NCBI GenBank assembly: GCA_019058495.1
Contig: JAHPYV010000003.1
Location: forward strand, 1 to 62,717
Length of the DNA stretch: 62,717 bases
Reading direction: 5' to 3'
Origin: Promethearchaeati archaeon
GTDB taxonomy: Archaea; Asgardarchaeota; Atabeyarchaeia; Atabeyarchaeales; Atabeyarchaeaceae
Part shown: piece after piece, positions 1-8,598 of the stretch
Layout of the letters: each line of letters begins with the position of its first letter
Numbering within the stretch: the stretch's first letter is position 1
Position numbers and translations under genes: made by a program
Notes under the pieces: generated by a model
Told to the model about the DNA's origin: nothing
What the model saw: the letters and a program-made list of their open reading frames with translations, nothing else
Databases searched by the model: none

Positions 1-2
1 GT

Positions 3-266
3 AAATGTGGGTACGAAGAAAAAGGATGCAATGACTCAGATTCATATGATCTTCGCGAGAATGTTGCGCATTCCCCTAAGGACAAAATAACTATCGTCGA
101 GAAGGACAATAAGAATCTCAACCCAATGCCTACCACGAAAGTGGACTGCCCCAAATGCCATTATAACAAGGCTGTGTACTGGCAGCTTCAAACTAGAGCT
201 GCAGATGAAGGATCCACACTTTTCTTTAGGTGCCTAAAATGCGGACATACATGGCGAGAGTACTGA
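3..266 (+). CDS. tfs: Transcription factor S (TFS), C-terminal part
   Basis: The window opens inside this gene; 87 residues are visible. TFS is the archaeal relative of TFIIS and of the small Pol II zinc subunit, and it rescues arrested RNA polymerase by stimulating transcript cleavage. The C-terminal zinc ribbon is intact: CPKC, then RAADEGS carrying the acidic DE pair that enters the polymerase active site, then CLKCGHTWREY. A CGY fragment from the N-terminal zinc ribbon is at the edge. It is followed 40 nt later by an OB-fold gene, PCNA and GINS, a usual archaeal information-processing neighbourhood. Family assignment is secure; only the 5' end is missing. Confidence 0.93.
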   Translation, partial: KCGYEEKGCNDSDSYDLRENVAHSPKDKITIVEKDNKNLNPMPTTKVDCPKCHYNKAVYWQLQTRAADEGSTLFFRCLKCGHTWREY

Positions 267-306
267 ACGGTTCAGTTAGCATGAGGGAACGTTTCAAAGG
301 GGGTCT

Positions 307-645
307 ATGAACGGATTGTTCAGGTTCCGTGATGCACTCATTGAGAAGAGGATTGCTGAGATCTCAAAGGGAGATCGAGTCATAAGGGTCAATGCCCACG
401 TTCTTAAGACGAAGCCATTCATAATAGATGACGGAAGCGGCAGAGCCTTGGTAATCGGTGTCTGTCAATTCAGGGAAGGAAACGCGATTCGTGTTATTGG
501 GAAAGTCACTATCAAGGAAAGCAACGATATGCCCGAAATCGATCCAGTTGTGATTAAGGATATGAGCAAGCTCGATCTGGATCTCTACAATGAATTACTG
601 GATGTCAAAGACCGCTTAACCATCAGGGGAAGAGACGGGAAATAA
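307..645 (+). CDS. Small OB-fold nucleic-acid-binding protein
   Basis: 112 residues, ATG start behind a G-rich Shine-Dalgarno (AGGGGG). The pattern KGDRVIRVNAHVL followed by FIIDDGSGRALVI and AIRVIGKVTI is that of a single OB fold (strands 1-5) like those in RPA-type single-stranded DNA-binding proteins. Its place between TFS and PCNA/GINS suggests a role in replication or repair, perhaps as a small RPA subunit (RPA14- or RPA32-like). No zinc finger or second domain is present. The fold is a sequence-pattern judgement and the exact partner is inference. A separate larger RPA2-like protein is encoded at 34991-35638. Confidence 0.7.
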   Translation: MNGLFRFRDALIEKRIAEISKGDRVIRVNAHVLKTKPFIIDDGSGRALVIGVCQFREGNAIRVIGKVTIKESNDMPEIDPVVIKDMSKLDLDLYNELLDVKDRLTIRGRDGK

Positions 646-724
646 TTATATGAATGTAACCACAAGATTATTGTAACTCCGAGGATGAATCATAGGTTAC
701 AGTGCTTAATTGGAGGAATGGCAA

Positions 725-1477
725 TTGTTTAAAGCGGTACTTTCAGATGCGAAGTTGTGGCGCTCGATCGTCGAGTCTCTTTCGACTCTTATAGATCAAG
801 CGAATTTTGTCGTCACGACCTCAGCCTTGAAGATGAGAGCAATGGATCCCATTCGTGTAGCGATGGTCGATTTTGAATTATCAAAAGATGCTTTTGAAGA
901 GTATCAATGCAGCGCTGAGATGAAGATGGGGATAAACCTAGAGGAAATGGGCAAAATCATGAGACGAGCTGGTTCTGGCGACTCACTTGAACTAGTGCAT
1001 GATGAGAAGAGTAACAAGTTACTCGTCAGATTTCGTGGGAAATCCATAAGAACATTCAGTTTGTCTTTGCTTGATCTCGGATCCGAAGATTTGCCTACAC
1101 CGCGTGTGGAGTTCAATGTCACTGCCAAGCTAACTACAGAAGCAATTGGAGAAGCGATTAAGGACGCCAGTGTAGTTAGTGATCAAGTTAAGATAATAGT
1201 GAAACCTGAGGCGCTAATGATGCAAGCTTCGGGTGATACCGGAGATGCGTTAGTGGAATTTAGGAAAGGGAGTGAAGCACTACTCGACTTAGAAGTCAAG
1301 GAAGACTCAAATGCGATTTACGCACTGAATTACCTAAACGATATGATGAAAGCTACCTCGATCTCTGAAACAGCAATACTGCAATTCTCAACAAACATGC
1401 CTCTTAGGATAGAACTAAGCATTTCAAGCGGTGGCAGAATAACATATTTCTTGGCTCCGAGACGCGAGGCTGAGTGA
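725..1477 (+). CDS. pcn: DNA polymerase sliding clamp PCNA
   Basis: About 250 residues, the normal size for one PCNA protomer. The trimeric ring tethers DNA polymerase, FEN1 and ligase to DNA. The N-terminus FKAVLSDAKLWRSIVESL, the inter-domain region and the C-terminal strand with FLAPR (the PIP-peptide docking end) are all recognisable. I start it at TTG 725, not at the in-frame TTG 710: a GGAGG at 712-716 sits 8 nt before 725, and PCNAs begin at MFKAVLSD. It lies between an OB-fold gene and GINS. FEN1, a PCNA client, is at 54795. Confidence 0.95.
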   Translation: MFKAVLSDAKLWRSIVESLSTLIDQANFVVTTSALKMRAMDPIRVAMVDFELSKDAFEEYQCSAEMKMGINLEEMGKIMRRAGSGDSLELVHDEKSNKLLVRFRGKSIRTFSLSLLDLGSEDLPTPRVEFNVTAKLTTEAIGEAIKDASVVSDQVKIIVKPEALMMQASGDTGDALVEFRKGSEALLDLEVKEDSNAIYALNYLNDMMKATSISETAILQFSTNMPLRIELSISSGGRITYFLAPRREAE

Positions 1478-1537
1478 GAATAGGAAAGGGGGATCGTAAA
1501 AGCTCCTATCTTCTTATTCTTAGAAGGCGAAAAGAAC

Positions 1538-2119
1538 TTGTATGCTGAACTCTTTACCGCATGGAAGCGCGAGAAGAACTCAGAAGCTGTACAGCCTCTT
1601 TCCAACGACTTTTTCAAGAAGATTTCAGAATATCTATCAACATTGAAAGAATCACGATCGAACGAGAAAAAGGAGTCCAATATGGATTCTGCAAACAGAC
1701 GCGAGATTGACTACGTCGAATTCATGTTTTCAGATCTACTGAAAATGAGAGCCAGGAAGATAGTCTTGCTCTCCCTAAAAGACTCAGTAGAGGCTCCGCC
1801 TGATCTCATCGAGATTGAGGTCGGGTTAATTAATAGTCTACGTGAACATTTAAAAGAATACAGAGAACAGTGCGCCCAAACGCAGACGACGTTTGAAGCA
1901 AGTGCAGAGAAAACTCATCTTGGAAAGGTACATACTACAACTAGCACGCAAGAGGTCTCTAGCTTGATGTTATTACGTATTCTTCAACCTATTCCTAAGC
2001 TGGTTGGCGTTGATTTGGACGAGTATGGACCATTCCAACCAGAGGACATCGTTTCTCTTCCGCGGGAAAATGCGTTGGTTCTAATAGCACGTGGCGCTGC
2101 ATCTGAAGTAAAGCCCTAA
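1538..2119 (+). CDS. GINS complex subunit Gins51 (GINS15)
   Basis: 193 residues. GINS joins Cdc45/RecJ and MCM in the replicative helicase. The helical A-domain comes first (residues ~1-110) and the small beta-rich B-domain is at the C-terminus (VGVDLDEYGPFQPEDIVSLP), the order of the Sld5/Psf1-like archaeal subunit. The region ~115-140 between them is low-complexity (QTQTTFEAS...TTTSTQEV), a linker. Start is a TTG behind GAAGG-like purines; an alternative start within the first ten codons cannot be excluded. PCNA next door fits a replication operon. Confidence 0.88.
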   Translation: MYAELFTAWKREKNSEAVQPLSNDFFKKISEYLSTLKESRSNEKKESNMDSANRREIDYVEFMFSDLLKMRARKIVLLSLKDSVEAPPDLIEIEVGLINSLREHLKEYREQCAQTQTTFEASAEKTHLGKVHTTTSTQEVSSLMLLRILQPIPKLVGVDLDEYGPFQPEDIVSLPRENALVLIARGAASEVKP

Positions 2120-2152
2120 TATCGCAACCAACTGGAGGAAACTGGCTTTAAC

Positions 2153-2794
2153 TTGACTGGGAACCCGGGTGAGTCATTTAATATTCGGACGGACAGAGAA
2201 GTATATTCCCCGAATGATGACTCATTTCTGCTCGGAGATTGTATGAGAGTCGATGAAGGTAGTCATGTCTTAGACATGGGAACCGGCACGGGAATTCTTG
2301 CCATCAAAGCAGTTTTGCTTGGAGCGTCAAGAGTTCTAGCAATAGACATCAATCCTTATGCATCAAGATGCGCGTTGAGAAATATAGCGTCGAATGGCCT
2401 ACGATGTCAGGTCAGCGTGCTAACGGGCAACTTGTTTTCTCCACTCCGAGAGAATGCCATGTTTGATGTCATTCTGTTTAATCCTCCTTATTTGCAGACA
2501 AACTCAACAGAATATGGAAAAGGCTGGCTCGAAAAATCGTGGGCCGGCGGACCAAATGGCAGGACACTAATAAACAGGTTTTTAGACTATCTCCCAGCTC
2601 ATTTAAAAAGGGAAGGAATTGTTTTCATATTAAATCCCTCAAGAGGCATAAAGGCGACAATCAGAAGACTAAGAAAGATAGGAATGGATGTATCGATCGT
2701 GGCCAAGAAGAAACTATTCTTCGAGGAACTTGTTGTTCTATCGGCGAGGCATAACACGCCCACAAATTCCTTAGGGAGGCCAATCAGAGATTAA
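2153..2794 (+). CDS. HemK2/Mtq2-type protein glutamine N5-methyltransferase
   Basis: 213 residues, class I SAM-dependent methyltransferase. VLDMGTGTGILAIKA (residues ~37-51) is the SAM-binding loop, AIDINPYA the acidic strand-2 motif, and LFNPPY the catalytic NPPY that clamps a Gln or Asn side chain. The family (eukaryotic Mtq2/HEMK2 with Trm112) methylates the GGQ glutamine of release factor. Start is TTG with GGAGG upstream. Its stop overlaps the end of convergent ksgA by 11 nt. Substrate is assigned from family only. Confidence 0.85.
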   Translation: MTGNPGESFNIRTDREVYSPNDDSFLLGDCMRVDEGSHVLDMGTGTGILAIKAVLLGASRVLAIDINPYASRCALRNIASNGLRCQVSVLTGNLFSPLRENAMFDVILFNPPYLQTNSTEYGKGWLEKSWAGGPNGRTLINRFLDYLPAHLKREGIVFILNPSRGIKATIRRLRKIGMDVSIVAKKKLFFEELVVLSARHNTPTNSLGRPIRD

Positions 2795-3614
2795 TCTGCT
2801 CAAAGATGACGTCTGATAGTCTAGCAATTGAATCTGCTGGTAAGTCCCTTATCCTTTCATCCTTCACTCTCGCATCTTCAATTATACTGAGGGCATCAAC
2901 GCCCTTTAATTCGTTTAACTTGATAAATCGCTTGAGGACCTTCCTAAGGTACTGGTTTCTATAAGGAAACAGTTCCCTCAATACTCTGAAGAAGAATTTT
3001 TCGTCTTCGACATGAAAAGGCGGTGGTCTGCGTCTTAGCTTGATTATGGCAGAGTCGACGGATGGAACTGGATAGAATGCATCCCTTGGTATCGTATCCA
3101 AGATCTCTGCTTCGGCTCTATAGTACACATTGACGCTGAGCCGACTGTAATCTCTAGACCCAGGCAGTGCGATCATCCTTCTGGCAAAGTCGATTTGGTA
3201 GGTAAGAATGGCTACTTCAAATTCAAATTCAAGGATCCTGAATGTAATCTGCGAGGATATGCTGTAAGGGATATTCGAGATTATCTTATCGACTTTTTGC
3301 AAAGTGAATGATAACGCATTCGCTCTTATTAACGAAAGATTAGTCATCTCTCTGAATCTTGGTTTTAGTAGTCTAACAAGTCTTTGATCGATTTCGACGG
3401 TAACGAGCTTGATGCCTCTGCCTGCTATTGTTTCTGTTAGTGCGCCAAGGCCAGCTCCTATCTCAAGAACAAGATCGTTGGGTTTCAGATCAGCGTAGTT
3501 GACTTGCCGCTCTGCAACGCTTGGGTCTACTATGAAATGCTGTCCTTTTTTCTTGGTGGGTCTGATTCTGTTATTGCGCAGAATCTCGTGGGCGTGGAAT
3601 GCATTAACTTGCAT
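2784..3614 (-). CDS. ksgA: 16S rRNA dimethyladenosine transferase KsgA/Dim1
   Basis: 276 residues. Dimethylates the two adjacent adenines in the 3'-terminal helix of 16S rRNA during late small-subunit maturation. VLEIGAGLGALTETIA (SAM loop), TVEIDQRL, and NIPYSIS (the N-[IL]-P-Y adenine-flipping motif) are visible, as is the GQHFIVDPSVA N-terminus. It is the last gene of the SRP54-TrmY-Pus10-L21e-rpo4-DUF655-ksgA operon, 31 nt after DUF655. It belongs with Nob1, Dim2, Rio1, Tsr3 and NMD3 elsewhere in this window as a eukaryote-like ribosome-maturation set. Confidence 0.95.
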   Translation of the reverse strand: MQVNAFHAHEILRNNRIRPTKKKGQHFIVDPSVAERQVNYADLKPNDLVLEIGAGLGALTETIAGRGIKLVTVEIDQRLVRLLKPRFREMTNLSLIRANALSFTLQKVDKIISNIPYSISSQITFRILEFEFEVAILTYQIDFARRMIALPGSRDYSRLSVNVYYRAEAEILDTIPRDAFYPVPSVDSAIIKLRRRPPPFHVEDEKFFFRVLRELFPYRNQYLRKVLKRFIKLNELKGVDALSIIEDARVKDERIRDLPADSIARLSDVIFEQINL

Positions 3615-3645
3615 TACTTTCTCATCAAAACATTTCTTCAGGGTA

Positions 3646-4227
3646 TTATTGCTGAGGAGACTTGGGCTTCCATGTGAAGACCTGGTACTTATCCTCGTTT
3701 TGAAACTCCATCAGTATCCTCTTCACAATTACTTTTCTAGGGTCTTGAATACGGACCCGTTGAACCAGATCTTCAAAACTTGAGAATGGCTTCTTCTTTC
3801 TCTCATCCAGTATTTCCCACATCGTTTTCTTTCCAATACCCGGAAGTAGCTGCAACTGATGAAGTCTGGTAGTGATAGGGCCTGCTGTATTGAAGAATCT
3901 CACGAACCTTGCTTCACCCGCGCTAATTATGTTCTCAATGACGAATGGCAATTCATTCCTAGCAGAGGCGGTCAAATCACCGTATTGGATCCGACCTTTA
4001 ACGTGATCGATTTTGTCGCTACCATTCTTGCCTATGGTTAATCTTTCCCTTGGGGAGAACTGCGTGTCTCTTCTAGGGATGAGCTCCAGAAGTGTGAAAA
4101 ACGACTCTCCGACAGCTTGCACGAGTTCCTCTCGCTGATATGTCATTCTCATTTCCGCTGGGCGACCCTGAGGTAGGTAGTCAAGAACATATGCGATCTC
4201 CTCGAATCTCCTAGTGGTGGAATACAT
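3646..4227 (-). CDS. DUF655 family protein with helix-hairpin-helix
   Basis: 193 residues. Recognised as the archaeal DUF655 (COG1491) family: N-terminal RRFEEIAYVLDYLPQGRP and a C-terminal helix-hairpin-helix at LLPGIGKKTMWEIL. The domain points to nucleic-acid binding, and the strict linkage to rpo4, L21e and ksgA suggests an RNA-related role; the biochemical function is not established. It follows rpo4 by 38 nt. Confidence 0.88.
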   Translation of the reverse strand: MYSTTRRFEEIAYVLDYLPQGRPAEMRMTYQREELVQAVGESFFTLLELIPRRDTQFSPRERLTIGKNGSDKIDHVKGRIQYGDLTASARNELPFVIENIISAGEARFVRFFNTAGPITTRLHQLQLLPGIGKKTMWEILDERKKKPFSSFEDLVQRVRIQDPRKVIVKRILMEFQNEDKYQVFTWKPKSPQQ

Positions 4228-4265
4228 TTCCGTCCCCCCGGGTCCCTCCAGTGGCTTCGGATCCT

Positions 4266-4607
4266 CTAACTTGAAAGTGCTTTCTTAATCCTATCAAGTA
4301 TCTCTTTCTGTTGTTCCTGATTTACGACGCTTTCCTTTACCCCTACAAGAAAAGCTCTCAACTCCCCAAGTGAGCTGGGGACGCAATTAACTATCTGGAT
4401 GGCTGTGTCAAGATCTAAGTTGAAGTCTGTCTTCAGCTCTTCGACTAGCTTTCTTGCTTTGTCAGCAGGAAGCTGAGAGAACTTTATGGCATAGTCGAGT
4501 GTAACCCTCTGGATATAACTTAGTTCGCCTCGCTTCTCGTTCTCTTTTAATGTCTCCTGAACCTCTTCCAGTGTTATCGACCTTTCTTCAAGCACTTCTT
4601 TGGGCAA
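4266..4607 (-). CDS. rpo4: DNA-directed RNA polymerase subunit Rpo4 (F)
   Basis: 113 residues, the archaeal counterpart of eukaryotic Rpb4, which pairs with Rpo7 to form the polymerase stalk. The helical HRDC-like architecture is clear: RSITLEEVQETL, SYIQRVTLDYAIKFSQL, ARKLVEELK and IVNCVPSSLGELRAFL. It is 13 nt downstream of L21e and precedes DUF655, the conserved archaeal order. Confidence 0.93.
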   Translation of the reverse strand: MPKEVLEERSITLEEVQETLKENEKRGELSYIQRVTLDYAIKFSQLPADKARKLVEELKTDFNLDLDTAIQIVNCVPSSLGELRAFLVGVKESVVNQEQQKEILDRIKKALSS

Positions 4608-4620
4608 AAGAATTCCTCCT

Positions 4621-4911
4621 CTATCTATGAGGAACTAAATGTTCAGGTCTAACGATGAGCTGTTTCTCAGCATTACCATTGTTCACCAGCACGACGTACG
4701 CTCGTCCTCTCCTCTCCTTGATTCTACCCACTTTGCCGTGGAATCTCTTGTGGGGTTGCCCCTTGGGCACGCTTGAATCGATTATTATATCAACCTGTTC
4801 TCCTGGCTTGTACTCGCGAAGTAACCTCCCCAGCGGAGTCATACCCTTGCTTCGCGTGTGTTTTCGCAATAGGTGTCTCGTACCAGTCTTGTAGCCTCTC
4901 GAGCCTTTCAT
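4621..4911 (-). CDS. rpl21e: Ribosomal protein eL21 (L21e)
   Basis: 96 residues, a large-subunit protein found only in archaea and eukaryotes. SRGYKTGTRHLLRKHTRSKG at the N-terminus and the SH3-like barrel with VDIIIDSSVPKGQPHKRFHG and YVVLVNNG are diagnostic. Upstream (near 5025, minus strand) an A/T-rich CTTATTTAT could be a TATA box of its own, besides read-through from pus10 130 nt away. Confidence 0.95.
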   Translation of the reverse strand: MKGSRGYKTGTRHLLRKHTRSKGMTPLGRLLREYKPGEQVDIIIDSSVPKGQPHKRFHGKVGRIKERRGRAYVVLVNNGNAEKQLIVRPEHLVPHR

Positions 4912-5039
4912 GAGATAACTACCTCAAAGTCCGACTATGAAGGTCATCGGGTCAGAGAGTTGTCTCTACGACCAAGCGCCGATATTGGCTTTCTATATTT
5001 CAGTCTTCCGATATTTTGCCTCATAAATAAGAATATCAT

Positions 5040-6380
5040 CTATATAAACTGATCAGCTACATCGATTACGTCGAGCTCACTGCACTCCGCTTTTGTGTTC
5101 AGAATCTCTGAGAAGCTGGGCGTTGTCCTGTCATTGTCTCCGGTCACGAGTTCCTTGACGTATAGTCCTCCCTGGCTTCTTATTGTTGCTTCCATCTTGT
5201 TTGGAGATATCATTCTAATCTGGAGTCCATGAACCTTCTTTACTCTGATCTTATCAGCTCTCCTATGAAGGACTCTCAAAGGTGTTCTCTGCTTTATCAT
5301 TGCGCCAGTTAGCTCAGCGATTAATCTCTTGATGTCATCTTCGCCAATTTCTCTCTCAACACTCACCATGACTCTATAAGTCTTTTCGGTCGTCGTGGCC
5401 ATTGTTTTTATTCTTCTTAGATCTTCGCGTGAAGAAACCTTGAGTTCAGAAACCTCTATGCGTCCTTCAGAATTGCTACGGATTTTCTCGGCGACACTTG
5501 ACAAGTCGATTAATCTCTTTCTGGGCTCTTTTATCTCAATTATGAAGGGACGCCCACTTCCAAGCATTCTGGCGTCCACATCCTCTCTGCCTGCACCATG
5601 GAATTTGCATTCCACCCCGAACGTTTCCTCGAGAAACGGCTTCGACACGAAGTCCTGAACTGAATATTCATACATTCTCCCTGACCAATTACAGTTTGGA
5701 CAGCCGGAACCTCCGCACTTTCTACACAGCCACGTTGCTTGAGGAATACCTCTGACAAGTTTCTTGTACCGACCTCTAATGAATAATGGATTTGATTGCA
5801 CGGTGGCGTTCCGACCGAAAGGATCAATTGATATCGTGACGTCTGGTGACTTGAAGTCAGGCTCCTTTCCAGTCAGATCCTTTAATCTCTTCCCAACCTC
5901 CCTGTTTATCTCGCGCTTTAAGGCCTCGCACCACTCAGAACCTGCTTTGCTCCTTACTTCGTCCTCTCGTTCAGCAATCTCGGCGGGTATCAGAGAACCA
6001 ACCAGAAACGTCCCGAACTCTAGATCAGCTAGTGATTCTTTAGCTATTCTGGCCAAATCGTCCAAGCTCTCTAGAAGGTCAGAGCACACAAAACATTTCT
6101 CCCCCAGTGTTTCCACAATGACTCCTAGTTTCTTCAATGTCTTCGAAGCGGGTTCATAGTTACCCTTGGTCGCCAAGGTCTTCAATATCGTGGTAGCTTC
6201 GGCAACGTTGTTTTCGCTCTCAACCAAGAAATGACTCCACATGATCAGGACATTCTTGAGAGCTCTACCACGTGATTTGTTGTCCAAGCCAACTCCTAGT
6301 AGCGCGAATTGCCTGCCAAGACAATTATCACAAAGAGGGTAATTCTCTAGCAGGTTCAATGCTTTCTCAACGATCTCCAT
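5040..6380 (-). CDS. pus10: tRNA pseudouridine synthase Pus10
   Basis: 446 residues. Makes pseudouridine 54 and/or 55 in the T-loop of tRNA. The N-terminal THUMP-like region carries zinc cysteines (CDNCLGRQF, CFVC, CRKCGGSGCPNC). The catalytic domain shows GREDVDARMLGSGRPF with its aspartate, then VKKVHGLQIR and the C-terminal GGLYVKELVTGD. TrmY, which methylates pseudouridine 54, is immediately upstream on the same strand (10 nt), so the two consecutive steps towards N1-methylpseudouridine are co-transcribed. Several tRNAs here carry introns inside the very T-loop that this enzyme modifies. Confidence 0.95.
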   Translation of the reverse strand: MEIVEKALNLLENYPLCDNCLGRQFALLGVGLDNKSRGRALKNVLIMWSHFLVESENNVAEATTILKTLATKGNYEPASKTLKKLGVIVETLGEKCFVCSDLLESLDDLARIAKESLADLEFGTFLVGSLIPAEIAEREDEVRSKAGSEWCEALKREINREVGKRLKDLTGKEPDFKSPDVTISIDPFGRNATVQSNPLFIRGRYKKLVRGIPQATWLCRKCGGSGCPNCNWSGRMYEYSVQDFVSKPFLEETFGVECKFHGAGREDVDARMLGSGRPFIIEIKEPRKRLIDLSSVAEKIRSNSEGRIEVSELKVSSREDLRRIKTMATTTEKTYRVMVSVEREIGEDDIKRLIAELTGAMIKQRTPLRVLHRRADKIRVKKVHGLQIRMISPNKMEATIRSQGGLYVKELVTGDNDRTTPSFSEILNTKAECSELDVIDVADQFI

Positions 6381-6390
6381 TTCAAGTCAC

Positions 6391-7017
6391 CTAAGTTTGT
6401 CTTCCCATGCCATCTGTTGATTCAATGGATTGCTCGTGTTGCCTGTCGATCTCATTGTTTATCAATAGAATCGTTTTTTCCACCTCATAATCGGCTCTGA
6501 CTCGGAGAGGAGTGCTAGGATCCAATCTGAACATACTAATGATCTCTTGGAGACTTATTTCAGAGTTCAAAGTGGAGATGAATATTGTTCTTTCAATAAA
6601 CTTGATCATTCTTAAGTCTAATCCTTCTTGACTTCGATATAACGAAAATGAATTCTCTTTACCCCCAATGCAAGACAACAAGTCTTTCCTGAATATGGTT
6701 ATCCCCGGGGAAGAAACTTCGTCCTGTGTAACGTTGTTCGAGAATAGTTTCCTGGCAGACATTGACAAGAGTATTGATATTGACCTTTCATTCGGTCCCA
6801 TGTACCTGAGCTTTTCGCCCTCAATTTTTATCAGTTTGCCACCTTGGTCCAAAGGACACAGAATTAGGTTTGAATCCCTTCTCAATCCGTACGACGTAAA
6901 AAGAGAGGAACGCACGCAATTAACTACTACGAGGGCTTCTCGATTTAGGGTACCTCTATCTATTTCCTGTCTACCTATCTCTGGGAATCTTGACATAAAC
7001 AAAATAAAATGTCTCAA
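6391..7017 (-). CDS. trmY: tRNA (pseudouridine54-N1)-methyltransferase TrmY
   Basis: 208 residues, SPOUT-class methyltransferase. MRHFILFMSRFPEIG, VVVNCVRSSLFTSYGLRRDS and LILCPLD match the TrmY N-terminal fold, and SSPGITIFRKDL matches the region before the knot. The C-terminal third is less like known TrmY and may be lineage-specific. The start is TTG, overlapping the TGA stop of SRP54 (stop 7014-7016, start 7015-7017), so translational coupling is likely. The Pus10 pairing strengthens the assignment. Confidence 0.85.
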   Translation of the reverse strand: MRHFILFMSRFPEIGRQEIDRGTLNREALVVVNCVRSSLFTSYGLRRDSNLILCPLDQGGKLIKIEGEKLRYMGPNERSISILLSMSARKLFSNNVTQDEVSSPGITIFRKDLLSCIGGKENSFSLYRSQEGLDLRMIKFIERTIFISTLNSEISLQEIISMFRLDPSTPLRVRADYEVEKTILLINNEIDRQHEQSIESTDGMGRQT

Positions 7018-8384
7018 CTTCGTACATCCTTTGCAAAGCGCTGACCTTTCAGAAGTTCGGGTGGAATCCCCGGGATTCTAGGTGTTCCTCTTCCTCGTCC
7101 AAATTGCTTCATCATTTTCTGGGAAGCAAAGAATTGTTTGAGTAGTTCCTTAACATCCTTTGGGGTTGTTCCAGATCCTCTGGCGATTCGAGTTACTCGT
7201 GAGCCGCTTATTATTTTTGGGTCATTCAGTTCTTTTCTTGTCATGGATTGCATTGCCGCCTTCCACTTTTCCATTTTCATTTCTGCCAACTCTTGCGCTT
7301 CCTTCGGAAGTTTTGGACCGAGTCCCATGTATCCGATAATTTTGTCCAAAGTTCCGACCTTGCTGAAGCTTTTCATCTGATCGTAGAAGTCCAACAGAGT
7401 GAATTTGCCCTTCAGGAGAGTCTGTACTTGCTCCTTTGTTGGGACGACTTCTGCTTCTCTAACCTTTTCCACCAGTCCCTCTATGTCTGGAATGCCTAAG
7501 AGTCTCCCAACGAAACCTGGCGGGTTGAATTTCTCAAGATCGTCCATCTTTTCCCCGGTGCCAATGAATTTTATTGGTACTCCGATTGCTGCCACAGCCG
7601 AGAGAGCTCCTCCTCCCTTGGCAGATCCGTCGAGTTTGGTTACGAGGATAGAACCTATTTCAGTGTTCTCCTTGAAAATCTTAGCATGTGCCGCTGCTTG
7701 CTGTCCGACGGTTCCATCAAGAACAAGGATAACCTCGTCTGGTTTGATTGCTTGAACGATCTGCTTCATTTCTTTCATGAGCGAATTCTCTTCTTTATGT
7801 CTGCCAGCAGTGTCAACTAGAATCACTTGGTAGTCTTGTTCTCTGAAGCTCGAAACGCCTTCTTTAATCAGTTTTATCGAGTCCTTCGCATTTGGATTAC
7901 CGTATATCGGGACGCCAATCTGATTAGTGATCTGTTCAAGTTGCTTGTACGCCCCTAGACGGAAAGTATCTCCAGCTACGACCGCGGTCTTATGCCCTTT
8001 TCCACTAAGGTATTTTGCCAACTTTCCTACCGATGTCGTCTTGCCGGATCCTTGAATGCCCACTAAGACAATTACGTTGGACTTGTCAGGAGGAAGTTCG
8101 AGCGGAACGTTCTTCTCTCCTAGTATTCTGGTAAGCTCGTCGTATACGACCTTAATTATCTGTTCACGTCTAGTTATGCCTGGGGGAAGTTTCTCGGACA
8201 CGACCTTGTCTTCAATCCTTTTGGATAGCTCAAATACTAGCTGGACATTTACATCTGATTGAAGTAATGCTCGCTGAATGTCTCTAGTCAGTTCCTTTAT
8301 TGCTCTCTCGTCGACTACTGCTGATCCAGAGACTTTTTTCAACGCTGTATGAAGAGCCTCTCCGAGTTTTTGAAAGACTGACAA
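7014..8384 (-). CDS. srp54: Signal recognition particle protein SRP54
   Basis: About 456 residues. GTPase that binds signal peptides and SRP RNA and docks on FtsY. N-domain first, then the G domain with GIQGSGKTTSVGKLAKYL (P-loop), VDTAGRH and TKLDGSAKGGGALS, then the methionine-rich M domain (MKSFSKVG..., MKQFGRGRGTPRIPG). I place the start at TTG 8384: a GAGGG lies just upstream and the N-domain begins at SVFQKLGEALHTALKK. The open frame runs on to 8471 but those residues match nothing in the family. First gene of a seven-gene operon. Confidence 0.95.
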   Translation of the reverse strand: MSVFQKLGEALHTALKKVSGSAVVDERAIKELTRDIQRALLQSDVNVQLVFELSKRIEDKVVSEKLPPGITRREQIIKVVYDELTRILGEKNVPLELPPDKSNVIVLVGIQGSGKTTSVGKLAKYLSGKGHKTAVVAGDTFRLGAYKQLEQITNQIGVPIYGNPNAKDSIKLIKEGVSSFREQDYQVILVDTAGRHKEENSLMKEMKQIVQAIKPDEVILVLDGTVGQQAAAHAKIFKENTEIGSILVTKLDGSAKGGGALSAVAAIGVPIKFIGTGEKMDDLEKFNPPGFVGRLLGIPDIEGLVEKVREAEVVPTKEQVQTLLKGKFTLLDFYDQMKSFSKVGTLDKIIGYMGLGPKLPKEAQELAEMKMEKWKAAMQSMTRKELNDPKIISGSRVTRIARGSGTTPKDVKELLKQFFASQKMMKQFGRGRGTPRIPGIPPELLKGQRFAKDVRS

Positions 8385-8552
8385 AAACTTTCCCTCATAT
8401 CCTATGGTTGGATGATCAGTCAACTTCATCTGCAGTTTAGCTCTGTTGGAGCCTTGGCACTTAGGACCCACAAAAGATCACGTTCATGCTTTTGGGGCTC
8501 ATCACTATTTTGGGCGTAGCCACAGCCAAAACGGCTGTCTCAAGTATACCTG

Positions 8553-8564
8553 TCTAAATATAAG
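8553..8564 (+). promoter_or_regulatory. TATA box of the roadblock gene
   Basis: GTCTAAATATAAG at this place is a good archaeal TATA element in the short divergent gap between srp54 and the roadblock gene. The predicted start of transcription, about 25 nt downstream, falls just before the GGGGTGA Shine-Dalgarno and TTG 8599. Confidence 0.6.
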
Positions 8565-8598
8565 ATAGAACATATATTATTTGTGTGGGGTGAATTGT

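Noticed and set aside
8385-8471. Longer SRP54 N-terminus
   Set aside because: The extra 29 residues match nothing in the family, and GAGGG precedes TTG 8384.
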